Assembly (NCBI RefSeq): GCF_003063665.1
Contig: NZ_NESF01000008.1
Location: forward strand, 62,001 to 126,000
Direction of reading: 5' to 3'
Origin: Limnohabitans sp. Hippo3
GTDB lineage: Bacteria; Pseudomonadota; Gammaproteobacteria; Burkholderiales; Burkholderiaceae_C
DNA length: 64,000 bases
Notes under the pieces: model-generated
What the model saw: only the letters and a program-made list of their open reading frames with translations
Told to the model about the DNA's origin: nothing
Database searches by the model: none
Part shown: one piece after another, positions 16,234 to 26,056 of the stretch
Layout of the letters: every line of letters starts with the position of its first letter
Position numbering within the stretch: position 1 is the stretch's first letter
Position numbers and translations under genes: made by a program

Positions 16234-17325
16234 TCATATCGCCACCCCTAACTCGGTTTGCCAAGCATCTAGCCGAGCTTGCTGAAGCAGAGCGGTAAAA
16301 AGTGCGTAATGCACTTCGAACCATGGGCGCGCAGGCGATAGTTTTGACTGCTCACCTTGCAGGTGATTTTGAATTTCAACTTGGCTCACTGCGCCTTGCT
16401 GCGACTCAATTTTCTTTTTCGCAATCCGCCTTAAGTCATCCTGCTGAATTCGATATTCGGCTTTGAAGCGCTTTGTCCAGCGCGTAGATAGATTGAGCAA
16501 CTCATCCAGATTACGTACTCTCGCCTCATCGGTCGGATTGACGGCTGCGCAGGTCACACTTCGTGTAATCAATTGGTAATTTACGGTCACCTTTCCATTC
16601 CCTGAGCGTAGATAGGGATGAAACCAGTCGTCAAAACAGCCAGAAACGTGAACGGGTTTCTCTCCCTTGTTCGCTGACGAATTGCAGTCGTGGCAAATGG
16701 GCAAAAGATTATTTTGGCAAACGCTGAGCAGTGGGTACTGGCCTTTGCTGATCCAGTGGTCCACTTCAGGAGTATCTCCCAGTTCACCGCCGCAAAGCAC
16801 GCAGAGGTCAAGCGCATCAGGATGCGAACGATGCGCGTCGCAGAACGCCTGAACAAAGCTCTTGTAGCTCACGCCATTCACAGCGGCAGGCGTTCCGTTT
16901 GCGAGATAAGGCAACCCTCTTTTTAGACCACGCTCGTAAAAAGCCTCCATTAAACCTTTGAAAGCAGCCCACGCTGGAGCGGCAATGACCAGCGGCGCGG
17001 TTGGCCAAGCCGGTGGGGTAGGAAGAAATTGGGCAAAAACCGCAGCAACAGAATTGCTCCAGCCGAGCAGCGCAGTCTTTTCTGGTGCTGACATACCCGC
17101 AATGATCTTTGCTTGTTCGAGGCGAGTCGGCTTACGGCCATACAAAAAATTCCATAGCCAATCTGCTTCAATCTGCGTTGGCACACGGGGTGGCACAAGG
17201 TTGATTTGGGTTACATCGGCGGCGGCTGTCGTAGGATCGCACAGCCATTTCAGTAGATGCATTTGCAATTCGAAACAAGCGTTAAGCGCACCACAGCAAA
17301 ATGGTTGCGAGATAGGCTTAAGCAT
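16234..17325 (-). CDS. HNH endonuclease, partner of the adjacent AAA ATPase
   Basis: 363 residues. The nuclease centre lies mid-protein: C175-x2-C178 (CVLCGGELG), V-D-H at 188-190, an N-N-L-L segment and C211-x2-C214 (ICHDCNSSANK). This is a zinc-stabilised HNH motif with H190 as the likely general base. The N-terminal 170 residues and the C-terminal 110 are not recognised. ATG 17325 overlaps the ATPase stop by 8 bases (ATGCTTAA); a GTG at 17331 is also possible. An SMC-like ATPase translated in overlap with an HNH nuclease is the same arrangement as PtuA/PtuB in Septu systems, so a role as a toxic effector released on infection is likely, but the family is not proven here. Confidence 0.82.
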   Translation of the reverse strand: MLKPISQPFCCGALNACFELQMHLLKWLCDPTTAAADVTQINLVPPRVPTQIEADWLWNFLYGRKPTRLEQAKIIAGMSAPEKTALLGWSNSVAAVFAQFLPTPPAWPTAPLVIAAPAWAAFKGLMEAFYERGLKRGLPYLANGTPAAVNGVSYKSFVQAFCDAHRSHPDALDLCVLCGGELGDTPEVDHWISKGQYPLLSVCQNNLLPICHDCNSSANKGEKPVHVSGCFDDWFHPYLRSGNGKVTVNYQLITRSVTCAAVNPTDEARVRNLDELLNLSTRWTKRFKAEYRIQQDDLRRIAKKKIESQQGAVSQVEIQNHLQGEQSKLSPARPWFEVHYALFTALLQQARLDAWQTELGVAI

Positions 17326-19117
17326 TGCCACCCCGCCAAGTGTTCAGCAAGGTGCGCAGCTCGCTGCGATAGAAACCCGATCCCATCCGGGCAATTAGGC
17401 GCTCTAGGTCGGCTACTTCGTCAGGTGTTCCGGTGGCTTGCTGCAACTTGTCTTCAATGAATTCTTGGGCACGTTTGCCAATGCTGTCATCGGCCCCGAA
17501 CACCGTCATCATCAGTGCGCTGGGGTCGGTGGCGAACGTCGGTTCGTCCACGCTGCGGACGGTCGAGCCATTCTGCGTTTTCTGTACCATCACAATCTCG
17601 TTGTTAAACACATCCGAGAGCACAATGGCCGAATGGGTGGAGATCAACACGTCATTGAATGTATGACCAATGGCATCGTCGATGATGTCGACAATCTCTC
17701 GCTTCCATTTGTCGTTGAAATGCGTCTCGGGCTCATCGAGTAGCAGCAAGGCGTCCTGCTGGCCTTGCAGTAAGTGGAATAGCGCCATGCGGCCCAGCAC
17801 CATCTGCTCGCCGTCCGAAAGTTCCTCGTAGCGCAATACGCCGATGTCGGTCAAATCGGAATCGGCGGGCACGGGCACGGGCGCGCGGCGCAAGCGCAGC
17901 AGCACATCGTCGAACAGGCCTGCCTGGTTCAACTCCAGCAAGCGGGTAAAGAGCTCAAAGCTGCTGACGTCCTTAGCCCCACCCAGCAAGGCCCACAAGG
18001 CTTCGCCTTGGCTGCGGCAATTTTTCAGTTCCGCACGGGCGGGTGACATGAACGACTGCCCTTGACCATCGAATGGCCCTTGAAGGTCGAACCATAAAGT
18101 GCGCTGCTGCTCCACCGGGTGAGGCTCTGTGGTCACCTCGCTGGCACACAGCCACCAATCGTGAGCGGTTTCGCGCAGTTTTTGATCCCATTGATCCGTT
18201 TGGATACGTGAGCGAAAGGCGATCGAAACCAAATGGTGCCAACCGCCGCGCTCCAGCAGTTCTTGCAGCGGGTTCTTGTTGTTGTCGGATCGGCGCAGTT
18301 TGGCCACCGCCGCATCAAGCTCGGCGCGCTGCGAATAGTCTGTCGCCTCAACAAATGCTTGCGGCAGAGTCACCGACAGCAGCGCGCACTTCAACAACGT
18401 GGCATCCAGCAGCACGGGACGGCGGAAAAGATCAGCCCCCGAACTGCCCGTGTTCAAGGAACGCCGGGGCATATCTTCGTCGCCTTGTCGTGCCGCTTGC
18501 AAGGCGTCTTCATGAGCCGTGGTCCAACCTGCGGGGCGTTCGTCGTTTTGGGTGTCATCACTACTTTCTAGCACGCCGTCAGCACGCTGATTACGGCCCC
18601 ACACCGAGCGCCAAGGACGTAGGTCGCCTGTGGTGTAAGCCAATACAGCAGAAGGCAATGCAATCTGTGGTGGCGAGCTGTCGCGCAGCGGCCAATTGCC
18701 GGGGGCAATCAGCGCCGAGAAACCCGGCGTCATCGGCACACCATGGCTGTTCAGATGTTCGATGCAGGTATCAAACACCTCCTTGTCGTTTTGGTCGTCA
18801 AACGCAAAGCGCTCGTGCAGCCATAAGCTCGCTTGTTGCCTGTTGCCCGGACAGTGCAGCAGCAAGGTGCGGTGGTTGGGCGATCCGCGCACCCCCAATT
18901 CGTACACCAAGCTCACTGGGAACGCAGAGACTCGCAAGTCAGCCAGCGCCAGGAACACCTCGGCCACTGCGCGCAGCAGGTTGGATTTGCCACTGCCATT
19001 GACCCCGACCACAAAGCGGATGGCACATTCACGTGCCAAGGGCGAGCCGCTGGCAAAACACACCTGGATGTCTGAGATGGGTGGGTAGTTTTGCAGGTGC
19101 AGGTAGCGCAGGCGCAT
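17318..19117 (-). CDS. Restriction-system-associated AAA ATPase (SMC/OLD/PtuA-like)
   Basis: 599 residues. An ABC/SMC-type ATPase with Walker A GVNGSGKS (38-45), signature-like ELSDGEQ (432-438), Walker B LLLLDEPETH (457-466) and H-loop STHS (493-496). The long insert between Walker A and the signature replaces the coiled coil of SMC proteins. No C-terminal TOPRIM domain is visible, which separates it from OLD nucleases; the nuclease is instead the separate HNH gene downstream. The start codon overlaps the hsdS stop (TAATG). Position inside a type I R-M operon suggests it senses restriction products or foreign DNA ends and licenses the HNH protein. That role is inferred from PtuA/PtuB-type pairs. 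Confidence 0.87.
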   Translation of the reverse strand: MRLRYLHLQNYPPISDIQVCFASGSPLARECAIRFVVGVNGSGKSNLLRAVAEVFLALADLRVSAFPVSLVYELGVRGSPNHRTLLLHCPGNRQQASLWLHERFAFDDQNDKEVFDTCIEHLNSHGVPMTPGFSALIAPGNWPLRDSSPPQIALPSAVLAYTTGDLRPWRSVWGRNQRADGVLESSDDTQNDERPAGWTTAHEDALQAARQGDEDMPRRSLNTGSSGADLFRRPVLLDATLLKCALLSVTLPQAFVEATDYSQRAELDAAVAKLRRSDNNKNPLQELLERGGWHHLVSIAFRSRIQTDQWDQKLRETAHDWWLCASEVTTEPHPVEQQRTLWFDLQGPFDGQGQSFMSPARAELKNCRSQGEALWALLGGAKDVSSFELFTRLLELNQAGLFDDVLLRLRRAPVPVPADSDLTDIGVLRYEELSDGEQMVLGRMALFHLLQGQQDALLLLDEPETHFNDKWKREIVDIIDDAIGHTFNDVLISTHSAIVLSDVFNNEIVMVQKTQNGSTVRSVDEPTFATDPSALMMTVFGADDSIGKRAQEFIEDKLQQATGTPDEVADLERLIARMGSGFYRSELRTLLNTWRGGNA

Positions 19118-20850
19118 TACTTGAGCTCCTCATCTGTACTGAGTGCTAAAGCCTTTCGCAATGTCTCCACATCGGCCATGCGCGTGAATTCTTCTGGTCG
19201 TAGAGGGCGAAAAGCCTTCAGATAATCGCGCTCGCCGCTTTCCAAGTCTTGCTTGGGCAGGGTGATTTTGGCGATCAGGCCCAGCGCCGCTAATTGGCTG
19301 AGAGAACGGCGGATGCGATTGCCGTGAGACTGGCCGAATGCTTGCAAACGCACGTTTACGGCCTCGTCGTCACAGAAGCGAGCGAATACGTCTGGATCTT
19401 CCACGAGCAAGGGCTGGCCGCTTTGCTGGCAATACTCGGTGAAGGCCGCTAACACTTGGCGCTGAAACTCACTCAGCTCGCTCAGTAGCCAGTGGCGGGC
19501 GGAGCGTGTCGAGCGTGTGGTGAGGTCGGCTTGTTTCGTAGCGGTGACCACGACGTTAGCACTAAGAGTGATTTTGGTGCCACGTTCGCGCAGCAGGGCA
19601 TCACGGGTGCGCGATGCTTCTACGATTTCAGAAGCGTGATCTTTTCGCCATTGAATGGTCAGATCACCGATCAAAGCCTGTTGGCCAACGTTGGACTGTA
19701 AATCGGCAAACACGTCTAATTTGCCAATCATCTGGCTGCGGAGTTCTTCAACAGCACGTACAAATTTGGCGAACTTCTCTTGCAGAGGTAGCGGTGGAAG
19801 CGGCAACGTAATTCGCCCCAATCCTGTCGGACTGACATTAGCCATGCTGACGGCCTGCTTGGCCGAATTCAAAAGGCGATATTTTCCGTAGGAACTATTT
19901 AAAGTAGCCCAAAGGAATTCAGGCAGCATTTCTGGCTTCAAGCGAAAGCGCACGAGGTAAGACGCAAAACTGTATGCACCGGTAACTGGGCGCCAGATTG
20001 CACACTTGCCGACCAGCTCCTTTGAGTTCGTCCGATTGAACAGCAAGTCACCGTCTCGCAATTCGGTAGATTCGATGTCTTTTTTGGACAGACTGGCGTA
20101 CTTCAAATCTGTCAAATCCAACCAGCCGCTAGTGGTCATGCTGTTCATACGCAAGACAGCATGCGTCCCATTCTCGCCCATGGCTTCGGATACTCCATAC
20201 TGAGAGTCAGCTACATAGTCGCTAATCCGAACCGGATCAATCAAGCCATCAGCTGTGAACCATGCGCCAAAGTACTCCCAGTAAGCCGTCCGAATTAGAT
20301 GATCAACTTGATCGCAAATAGATTTCTTGGCCTTTGCCACCACATCTGCTTGCCGCAGCACATCGACAATGCGCTGTTGTTCGGGGCGTGTTGGGAGAGC
20401 AATTTTTACCCTCCCCAAATCTTGCAATCTAATTGACGGATAGCTGGGGTCTGGAATGACCCTTGCAGCATCAAATTTCGTAGACCACCAATAGAGGAAA
20501 TCCGCTTCAATTAATTCAGTTGGTTCAAGAATCGCTAGGTGAGATACAACACAGGCATCCACCCCTAGCAGGGCACGCTGGTTCAAGAGTGCAGATGCCC
20601 CACTTTTAGGCAACAGCAAAGAATCTTTTCGCCATTTTCGAAGGCGCAACTTCTCCACAGCTTCTGAAGTTAGCTGGTCACGACTGCTCTTAATGCGAAT
20701 ATCTTCTCTTGGGGTAGAAAGGTCGCTGACGCGAATGAATGGTTCGCCACTCTCTTGAAACCAATGTTCCTCTTGAGGAGCACCATCGCCAGATCCAATT
20801 AAACAAACGTCTGCCAGTCGCAGTGTGGCCCAGTGTGTAGGCAAACTCAT
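19117..20850 (-). CDS. hsdS: Type I restriction-modification specificity subunit HsdS, with C-terminal extension
   Basis: 577 residues, longer than the usual 400-450. Two target-recognition domains are visible, each with its own conserved helix: the first ends in RPEQQRIVDVLRQADVVAKAK (150-172 region), the second in LPPLPLQEKFAKFVRAVEEL. These helices set the spacing between the half-sites. After about residue 400 there is an extra 170-residue region ending with a winged-helix-like part (FQRQVLAAFTEYCQQSG, then NRIRRSLSQLAALGLI), not normal for HsdS; it may be a regulatory DNA-binding module. The start overlaps the hsdM stop (ATGA). The target sequence cannot be predicted from the protein. 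Confidence 0.93.
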   Translation of the reverse strand: MSLPTHWATLRLADVCLIGSGDGAPQEEHWFQESGEPFIRVSDLSTPREDIRIKSSRDQLTSEAVEKLRLRKWRKDSLLLPKSGASALLNQRALLGVDACVVSHLAILEPTELIEADFLYWWSTKFDAARVIPDPSYPSIRLQDLGRVKIALPTRPEQQRIVDVLRQADVVAKAKKSICDQVDHLIRTAYWEYFGAWFTADGLIDPVRISDYVADSQYGVSEAMGENGTHAVLRMNSMTTSGWLDLTDLKYASLSKKDIESTELRDGDLLFNRTNSKELVGKCAIWRPVTGAYSFASYLVRFRLKPEMLPEFLWATLNSSYGKYRLLNSAKQAVSMANVSPTGLGRITLPLPPLPLQEKFAKFVRAVEELRSQMIGKLDVFADLQSNVGQQALIGDLTIQWRKDHASEIVEASRTRDALLRERGTKITLSANVVVTATKQADLTTRSTRSARHWLLSELSEFQRQVLAAFTEYCQQSGQPLLVEDPDVFARFCDDEAVNVRLQAFGQSHGNRIRRSLSQLAALGLIAKITLPKQDLESGERDYLKAFRPLRPEEFTRMADVETLRKALALSTDEELK

Positions 20851-23306
20851 TCTCTTCCCTCCATCATCGCCAGCAACTTGTCCAACCCCTTGATGATGTC
20901 CTTCTCGGTGGTTTTGAGCGCGTCGATCAGCTCGGCTACGCTCTTATCGCTCTTGAGTTGGGTGAAGTCAAAAGGCTTGTACTGCCCAGCGGACAAGTTC
21001 CAGTCGCGGGCTTCGATGCAATCGGGGTCAAGCAGGCCGTCCTTGAGTGTGCCCTTGTCGTCATAAAGACCCTCGACCAGCATGGCTTGCACATAAGCCG
21101 GGCGCACCAAGCCATCGACATCGTGTGAACCAATGAGCTGGCCATCTTCGCTTTGCCATTCATCGTTGCGCGCCCAGTCGCGCACGGGCACCACCCAATG
21201 TTTGGCGGCTTTGAGTTCGGTGGCTTGATCAATCGCCAGGCTGCGCAGGGTAACGTCAAAGCCATCGAGTTTGGCCACTTCGCGGGCTATAACTTCCAGC
21301 GCTGCGTTCAGATCGGCCACCTGATCATGGTGACTCAACTGCACCGTAGACGCTTGCATAACGGTGTTTTTATGGGAAGCCAGCCCTGCGTTCAGCGCGT
21401 CCTTGACCATGTCCTTCCACAGCGGCAGGGCTGGACCGTCTTCCGATTCAAAAAATCGCTGCACGTCACGCGCTGCGCGGTTGAATTCCTGCTGCGGGAC
21501 TTTGATGGCTTTTTGCCAGTCGGCCAATGCATGGTCTGCATTCATTGGTCGATCGGCAGTTCCAGCGGCACGCCACTGTTCCCAAATGGGCAGAGTAGCT
21601 GGTGCAAAGAATTGAATCACCAGGTCGTAAAGCATCTTGCTGGCGGCGTTGCGTACCTGAATCTCTGCGGCCTTGGGGTCGCGGGGGAGTTCTGGAAACA
21701 GCTCATGTACACCCCACACCTGACCATCCCACATACTGGTATCAGGCAGCGAGGCGAAAGCTTCACCGGCGGGGGTGAGTTTGTCGGCGGTGTCACGCAA
21801 CAAGGCCTGACGCCAGCGCTCAGAGTGAAAGCTAGGTTGCAGCAGGGTTTTTTCGTGGCGCTGTGCAGCTGATCGCCCGTGGGTGATCCAGGCCTTGAAC
21901 TTTTCGAGCGCATCCCACAGGTCGTTCTGTTGCCCGGGGCGGGCGTTGCGTTTGGCGTCTTTCGAGTAACCGTCTTCCTCCACCTCGTAGAACCATACGT
22001 GTTCACTGAGTGGTGCCGCGTTGCTCGGCAAAGTTTGCTTGCTATCGCGGCGCGTGACCTTACGAAAGATCACGATGGAGGTTTTGACGCCGGTATAGGG
22101 CTGAAACACGCCACCCGGAAGGGAGATGATGCCTTCCACCACATGTTCAACAAGCAGCTCACGGCGCAGCCGCACATGGGCATCGGTGTTGCCGAACAGC
22201 ACACCCTCAGGAATGATCACCGCACAGCGCCCGCCGATATCGAGCAAATCGAGCATCAGCCAAAGAAAGAGCAGTTCGCTCTTGTTGGTGATGGATTCGT
22301 CTTTTTTCTTGCCACCACCACCGACACGCGGGAACAGCACGGTATCTGGCTCCAGATCGCCACTGTCGACCGTACCGGTAAAGGGTGGGTTGGCCAGTAC
22401 GAACTGGTAGCTGCCCGGTTCCAATAGTTCTTTAAGCTTGGCCTTGCCTTCGCGTTTGCTCAGTGAGTCGCCCTGCAACAAATGCGGATCGGTAACATCG
22501 TGCAGCACCAAGTTCATCCAGCCAATGCGGGCCATGGTGCGGTCGTTATCGAGACCGACGAAGTTGGCGCCGTTATGTATGGCCGCGTATTGCTCGGGTG
22601 TAGCGGCTGCACCATCGGTGCGGTGTGGGGTACCGTCCCATTCCAGCACGAGATTTTCTTGCGCTGAATATTTGCGCATCAGGTGCTGCTGGGTACTGAA
22701 CAAAAAGCCACCCGTGCCGGCAGCCGGGTCGATGATGCGCTGACCGGGCTCGGGGTCGAGCAACTCAACCATGAAGCGGATCAGATGGCGCGGCGTACGG
22801 AACTGACCGTTCTTGCCTGCGGTGGCGACTTCGCTGAGCAGGTACTCGAAGGTGTCGCCCATGATGTCTTGAGCAGCAGAGCCTTCACCGGCACGTGCAA
22901 AAAGCTCATCAATTTTGTCGATAGCGTCGCTCAGCACCTTGCCCTTATTCGGATCAAGCTGAAAGTAGGCATCGGCCATGCGGTTATTGAGGCTGGCCAA
23001 TTCCGTGCCATCAGCGCTGGTAGCAGTGAAATGCTTGTCGAGCTCGCGCAGCCATGGAAAAACCACATCGATCAGGTGCGTGGGGTTGGTTTTGTCCTGC
23101 CGGATGTAGCTCCACTTGCAGGACTCGTATCCAAAGTAGATCGAGGGAAAGCCGCGTTGCTGACGCTTCAGGTCGATGTCTTCCAAGCGCTTGAGAAAAA
23201 GCAAATAGGTGATTTGTTCGACTGCAACCAAGGGGTTGGTGAGGCCTGCCGCCCAGAAGCGGCTCCAGAGTTCGTCGACTTTTTTCTTGATATGAGGGGC
23301 TAGCAT
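20847..23306 (-). CDS. hsdM: Type I restriction-modification DNA methyltransferase subunit HsdM
   Basis: 819 residues. The N-terminal HsdM_N helical domain is followed by the N6-adenine methyltransferase core: motif I IIDPAAGTGGF (191-201) binds AdoMet, and catalytic motif IV NPPF (306-309) lies in a gamma-type order. The protein is about 300 residues longer than EcoKI HsdM, with a C-terminal region containing segments such as VRDWARNDEWQ and ARDWNLSAGQYKP, as seen in the long HsdM subgroup. With HsdS it methylates adenine in both strands of the bipartite target. The stop overlaps the hsdS start; hsdR lies 20 bp upstream. Confidence 0.95.
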   Translation of the reverse strand: MLAPHIKKKVDELWSRFWAAGLTNPLVAVEQITYLLFLKRLEDIDLKRQQRGFPSIYFGYESCKWSYIRQDKTNPTHLIDVVFPWLRELDKHFTATSADGTELASLNNRMADAYFQLDPNKGKVLSDAIDKIDELFARAGEGSAAQDIMGDTFEYLLSEVATAGKNGQFRTPRHLIRFMVELLDPEPGQRIIDPAAGTGGFLFSTQQHLMRKYSAQENLVLEWDGTPHRTDGAAATPEQYAAIHNGANFVGLDNDRTMARIGWMNLVLHDVTDPHLLQGDSLSKREGKAKLKELLEPGSYQFVLANPPFTGTVDSGDLEPDTVLFPRVGGGGKKKDESITNKSELLFLWLMLDLLDIGGRCAVIIPEGVLFGNTDAHVRLRRELLVEHVVEGIISLPGGVFQPYTGVKTSIVIFRKVTRRDSKQTLPSNAAPLSEHVWFYEVEEDGYSKDAKRNARPGQQNDLWDALEKFKAWITHGRSAAQRHEKTLLQPSFHSERWRQALLRDTADKLTPAGEAFASLPDTSMWDGQVWGVHELFPELPRDPKAAEIQVRNAASKMLYDLVIQFFAPATLPIWEQWRAAGTADRPMNADHALADWQKAIKVPQQEFNRAARDVQRFFESEDGPALPLWKDMVKDALNAGLASHKNTVMQASTVQLSHHDQVADLNAALEVIAREVAKLDGFDVTLRSLAIDQATELKAAKHWVVPVRDWARNDEWQSEDGQLIGSHDVDGLVRPAYVQAMLVEGLYDDKGTLKDGLLDPDCIEARDWNLSAGQYKPFDFTQLKSDKSVAELIDALKTTEKDIIKGLDKLLAMMEGRE

Positions 23307-23326
23307 TCAGTGGTGTCCTTGAGGGG

Positions 23327-26056
23327 TCAAGCTGCCTCATCCAACAATTGGTTGGCGAGGTTGATGAGTTCGTCGATGTCTTGCGACGGGAATAGCGTTT
23401 CTACTCGCCCTACGCGCGAAAGCGGTGGTTCGGCGAGGGCCGCACGGGTGATGCGCCCGTGGCGCAGCACTGCCGCTTTTACGGCCCGCAGGAAGTTGAG
23501 TTGGTTGGCACGCAAATAGCCGTGTGCGGCAACGAAAGCGTCGAACACGGCATTGATGCGCTGCTCACGGTTAGGCAGGTGCGCACCCTCGCAAAGTATG
23601 TGACGCAGGAAATCGGCCAGCGATGCGGTGGGAGCTTCAAAGGCTTTGCGCAAGGTGTCTTCAGTGACGAACAAATCGGCCTGGTTGAGTGAGTCGCTGA
23701 TCCGCTCCAGTTCGCCGTCATCCAGATGCTCGCCTTGCTTGAGTTTGGCCAATTCGGGCAGCTGGTCGGCCAGTCGACGCACCAGTGCCTCTACCTGCTC
23801 GCGATAGCTTTCGGCAAAGGCACCTTCGCCCGTGGGTCCGTAGATGATCCAGCTCCGCTGGGTAATGCTGTCCGGCAGGTTGATTTCAACCGTGCGGCTG
23901 GGTGTGGTGGTGCGATAGCGCATCAAGGGCGCGAACACGGACTGCAATGTGATCAGCCGGGCCGTATCCAAGTGTTGCCAGAAACCGGTGGACTGCACCC
24001 AGGCGCGTTGCTCAGCCACCCGCTGCACTTCGGGGATGTTGTCGGCTAGGCTATTCACAGCCTCTTGGATATGCTCGCGCACCTTGATTTGTTCGGTGGC
24101 ATCACCCTTGAGCCAGGCCACGGTGAGCCGCTCGCACCAGATGCGAAACTGCAACTCATCCAGGCCAGCCAACGGGGCCAAGCGTATCAAAGGGGCGATG
24201 GTTTGCGATAGATGCTCAAGGGCGCTTTGGCTGGGCTGAGGCCATTGCTGTACCAGCGCATCGAGCTCATCCCAGTGCGGTCGCACGTTGATGCTGTGGC
24301 GAGGCAAGGCGTGCAACATGGCCAGAAGATCGGCGACAGCCGTCTCGGCGTCTTGCTGTTGGGCGTGCAGCAGTTGCCACTTTTCTAACCGCAGGCGGAA
24401 CAGGCGTACCGGTAGTGGTTCGCTAGGGTGGTCAACTTCGCCTTCGGGTTTAAGCTTGAAATAGGCGAAGTTTTTCCAGTGATCGATGATCAAAAAGTCT
24501 TTCTTGATCTCGCCTGTGGTCTTGTCGGTATTTAGCCGTGTGCCGCGCCCGATCATTTGCCAGAATTTGACCTTACTGAATACGGGCTTGGCAAAGACCA
24601 AGTTCTGGATGGCAGGAACGTCTACGCCGGTGTCGAGCATGTCCACAGAGATGGCCACACGCGGCATGGTGCGGTACTTGAAGTCGTCCAGCGTGGCATC
24701 AGCGCGCTCCATATGACTGTCGATGATTTCGGCCATGCCTTGGCGCTGCAGTTCCGGATACAGGCGATTGAAAGCTTCGTAGAGTCGCTTGGCGTGGGCA
24801 TGGCTGACGGCGAAGATAATGGACTTGTGCGGCAGGCCGCGCACATCTTTGCGGCTTTTGTCCATGAACTCTTTCACCATGGCATCGTTGGTGCCCTGGT
24901 TGATGATGCCTTTTTCGATATCACTGCCATCGAAGTTGAGCTCTTCCAGATCTACGCCTTGATCACGGGCCATCTGCTTCAGCGGCTCGGGCAATGCATC
25001 ACCTTGAATACCTTGAAGCTGGAAGTTGGTTTGCGCGTCGAGCACCCGGTAGTTCACCAAGTTCTGATCGGCAATGGCCTGCTCGTAACTGTAGTAATAG
25101 CTGGGCGCACCGTCGCCGCAATCAAATAGCTCAAATGTGTTGTGGTCGATGTAGTCGGTCGGGGTGGCGGTCAGCCCGAGCTGAATGGCGTCGAAATGAT
25201 CGAAGATGGCCTTGTAACGCTGGTAGATGGAGCGGTGGCTTTCGTCGGCGACGATCAGATCGTAATAACCCACCGAAAGGCGCGAATACACCTGCATCAT
25301 GCTCGGGTAGGTGGAAAACTGGATACGTGCTCCAGAAGTTTCGCCGGACTCAATACGTGCCAGGCTTTCGTTCGGCAGATGGCTCTTGAACTCCGACATG
25401 GCCTGGCGCACCAATTCCCGTCGGTCTGCCAAGAACAGCACACGCTGCACGCGCTTGGAGCGCAGTAATGTATCGACCAGGGCGATGGTTGTTCGAGTCT
25501 TGCCCGTGCCAGTGGCCATGACAAGCAAGAACTTGCGCTTGGCAGCATCCACGCCTTCTGTGACGCGGCGAATGGCTTCATTTTGATAGTCGCGGCCAGC
25601 TATGTCCGCGTTGATCGTGACGCCGTTCAGTGGCTGGGCGAACTGTCGCTGGTGATGTAGGCGCTCAAGATCATCCCGGGTGTAAAAGCCAGAGACCTTT
25701 CGAGGCGCATAGCGTTCACGATCCCAGAATTGAATTTCTTTGCCGTTGGTGAGGAAGATGAACGGATCACTGTCGAATTTCGTTTTGATTGCTTCTGCGT
25801 AATCGGCTGCTTGGCGCTTGCCCGCTAATTCATCGCGGGAAGTACGCTTGGCTTCTACTACCGCAATTGGCTTACCGTCTGAACCAAGTAACACGTAGTC
25901 GGCAAACTGTTCGTTGCCATAGGCGCTATCTGGCTCAGAACCCTTTAGCAAGAACTCTTCGACAAGGGTTCGTCGATTTCGCGACCAGCCAGCATGAGCA
26001 AGCTGAGAGTCAATGATTTCTGTTCGTGTTTTCGCTTCATTACGATTGGGTGTCAT
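23327..26056 (-). CDS. hsdR: Type I restriction endonuclease subunit HsdR
   Basis: 909 residues, EcoEI-like. An N-terminal PD-(D/E)xK nuclease is marked by D53 and VVEAK (66-70), with the downstream Q-x3-Y motif (RQAADYAEA). A superfamily 2 helicase/translocase core follows: Walker A ATGTGKT (181-187), DESH box (271-274), LTATPTD motif III, and C-terminal helicase motifs SVDMLDTGVDVP and QMIGRGTR. The C-terminal part that docks on HsdM/HsdS is present. It translocates DNA and cuts at a distance from unmodified sites. The start codon overlaps the stop of the HTH gene (ATGA). All key motifs are intact, so the enzyme is probably active. Confidence 0.95.
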   Translation of the reverse strand: MTPNRNEAKTRTEIIDSQLAHAGWSRNRRTLVEEFLLKGSEPDSAYGNEQFADYVLLGSDGKPIAVVEAKRTSRDELAGKRQAADYAEAIKTKFDSDPFIFLTNGKEIQFWDRERYAPRKVSGFYTRDDLERLHHQRQFAQPLNGVTINADIAGRDYQNEAIRRVTEGVDAAKRKFLLVMATGTGKTRTTIALVDTLLRSKRVQRVLFLADRRELVRQAMSEFKSHLPNESLARIESGETSGARIQFSTYPSMMQVYSRLSVGYYDLIVADESHRSIYQRYKAIFDHFDAIQLGLTATPTDYIDHNTFELFDCGDGAPSYYYSYEQAIADQNLVNYRVLDAQTNFQLQGIQGDALPEPLKQMARDQGVDLEELNFDGSDIEKGIINQGTNDAMVKEFMDKSRKDVRGLPHKSIIFAVSHAHAKRLYEAFNRLYPELQRQGMAEIIDSHMERADATLDDFKYRTMPRVAISVDMLDTGVDVPAIQNLVFAKPVFSKVKFWQMIGRGTRLNTDKTTGEIKKDFLIIDHWKNFAYFKLKPEGEVDHPSEPLPVRLFRLRLEKWQLLHAQQQDAETAVADLLAMLHALPRHSINVRPHWDELDALVQQWPQPSQSALEHLSQTIAPLIRLAPLAGLDELQFRIWCERLTVAWLKGDATEQIKVREHIQEAVNSLADNIPEVQRVAEQRAWVQSTGFWQHLDTARLITLQSVFAPLMRYRTTTPSRTVEINLPDSITQRSWIIYGPTGEGAFAESYREQVEALVRRLADQLPELAKLKQGEHLDDGELERISDSLNQADLFVTEDTLRKAFEAPTASLADFLRHILCEGAHLPNREQRINAVFDAFVAAHGYLRANQLNFLRAVKAAVLRHGRITRAALAEPPLSRVGRVETLFPSQDIDELINLANQLLDEAA

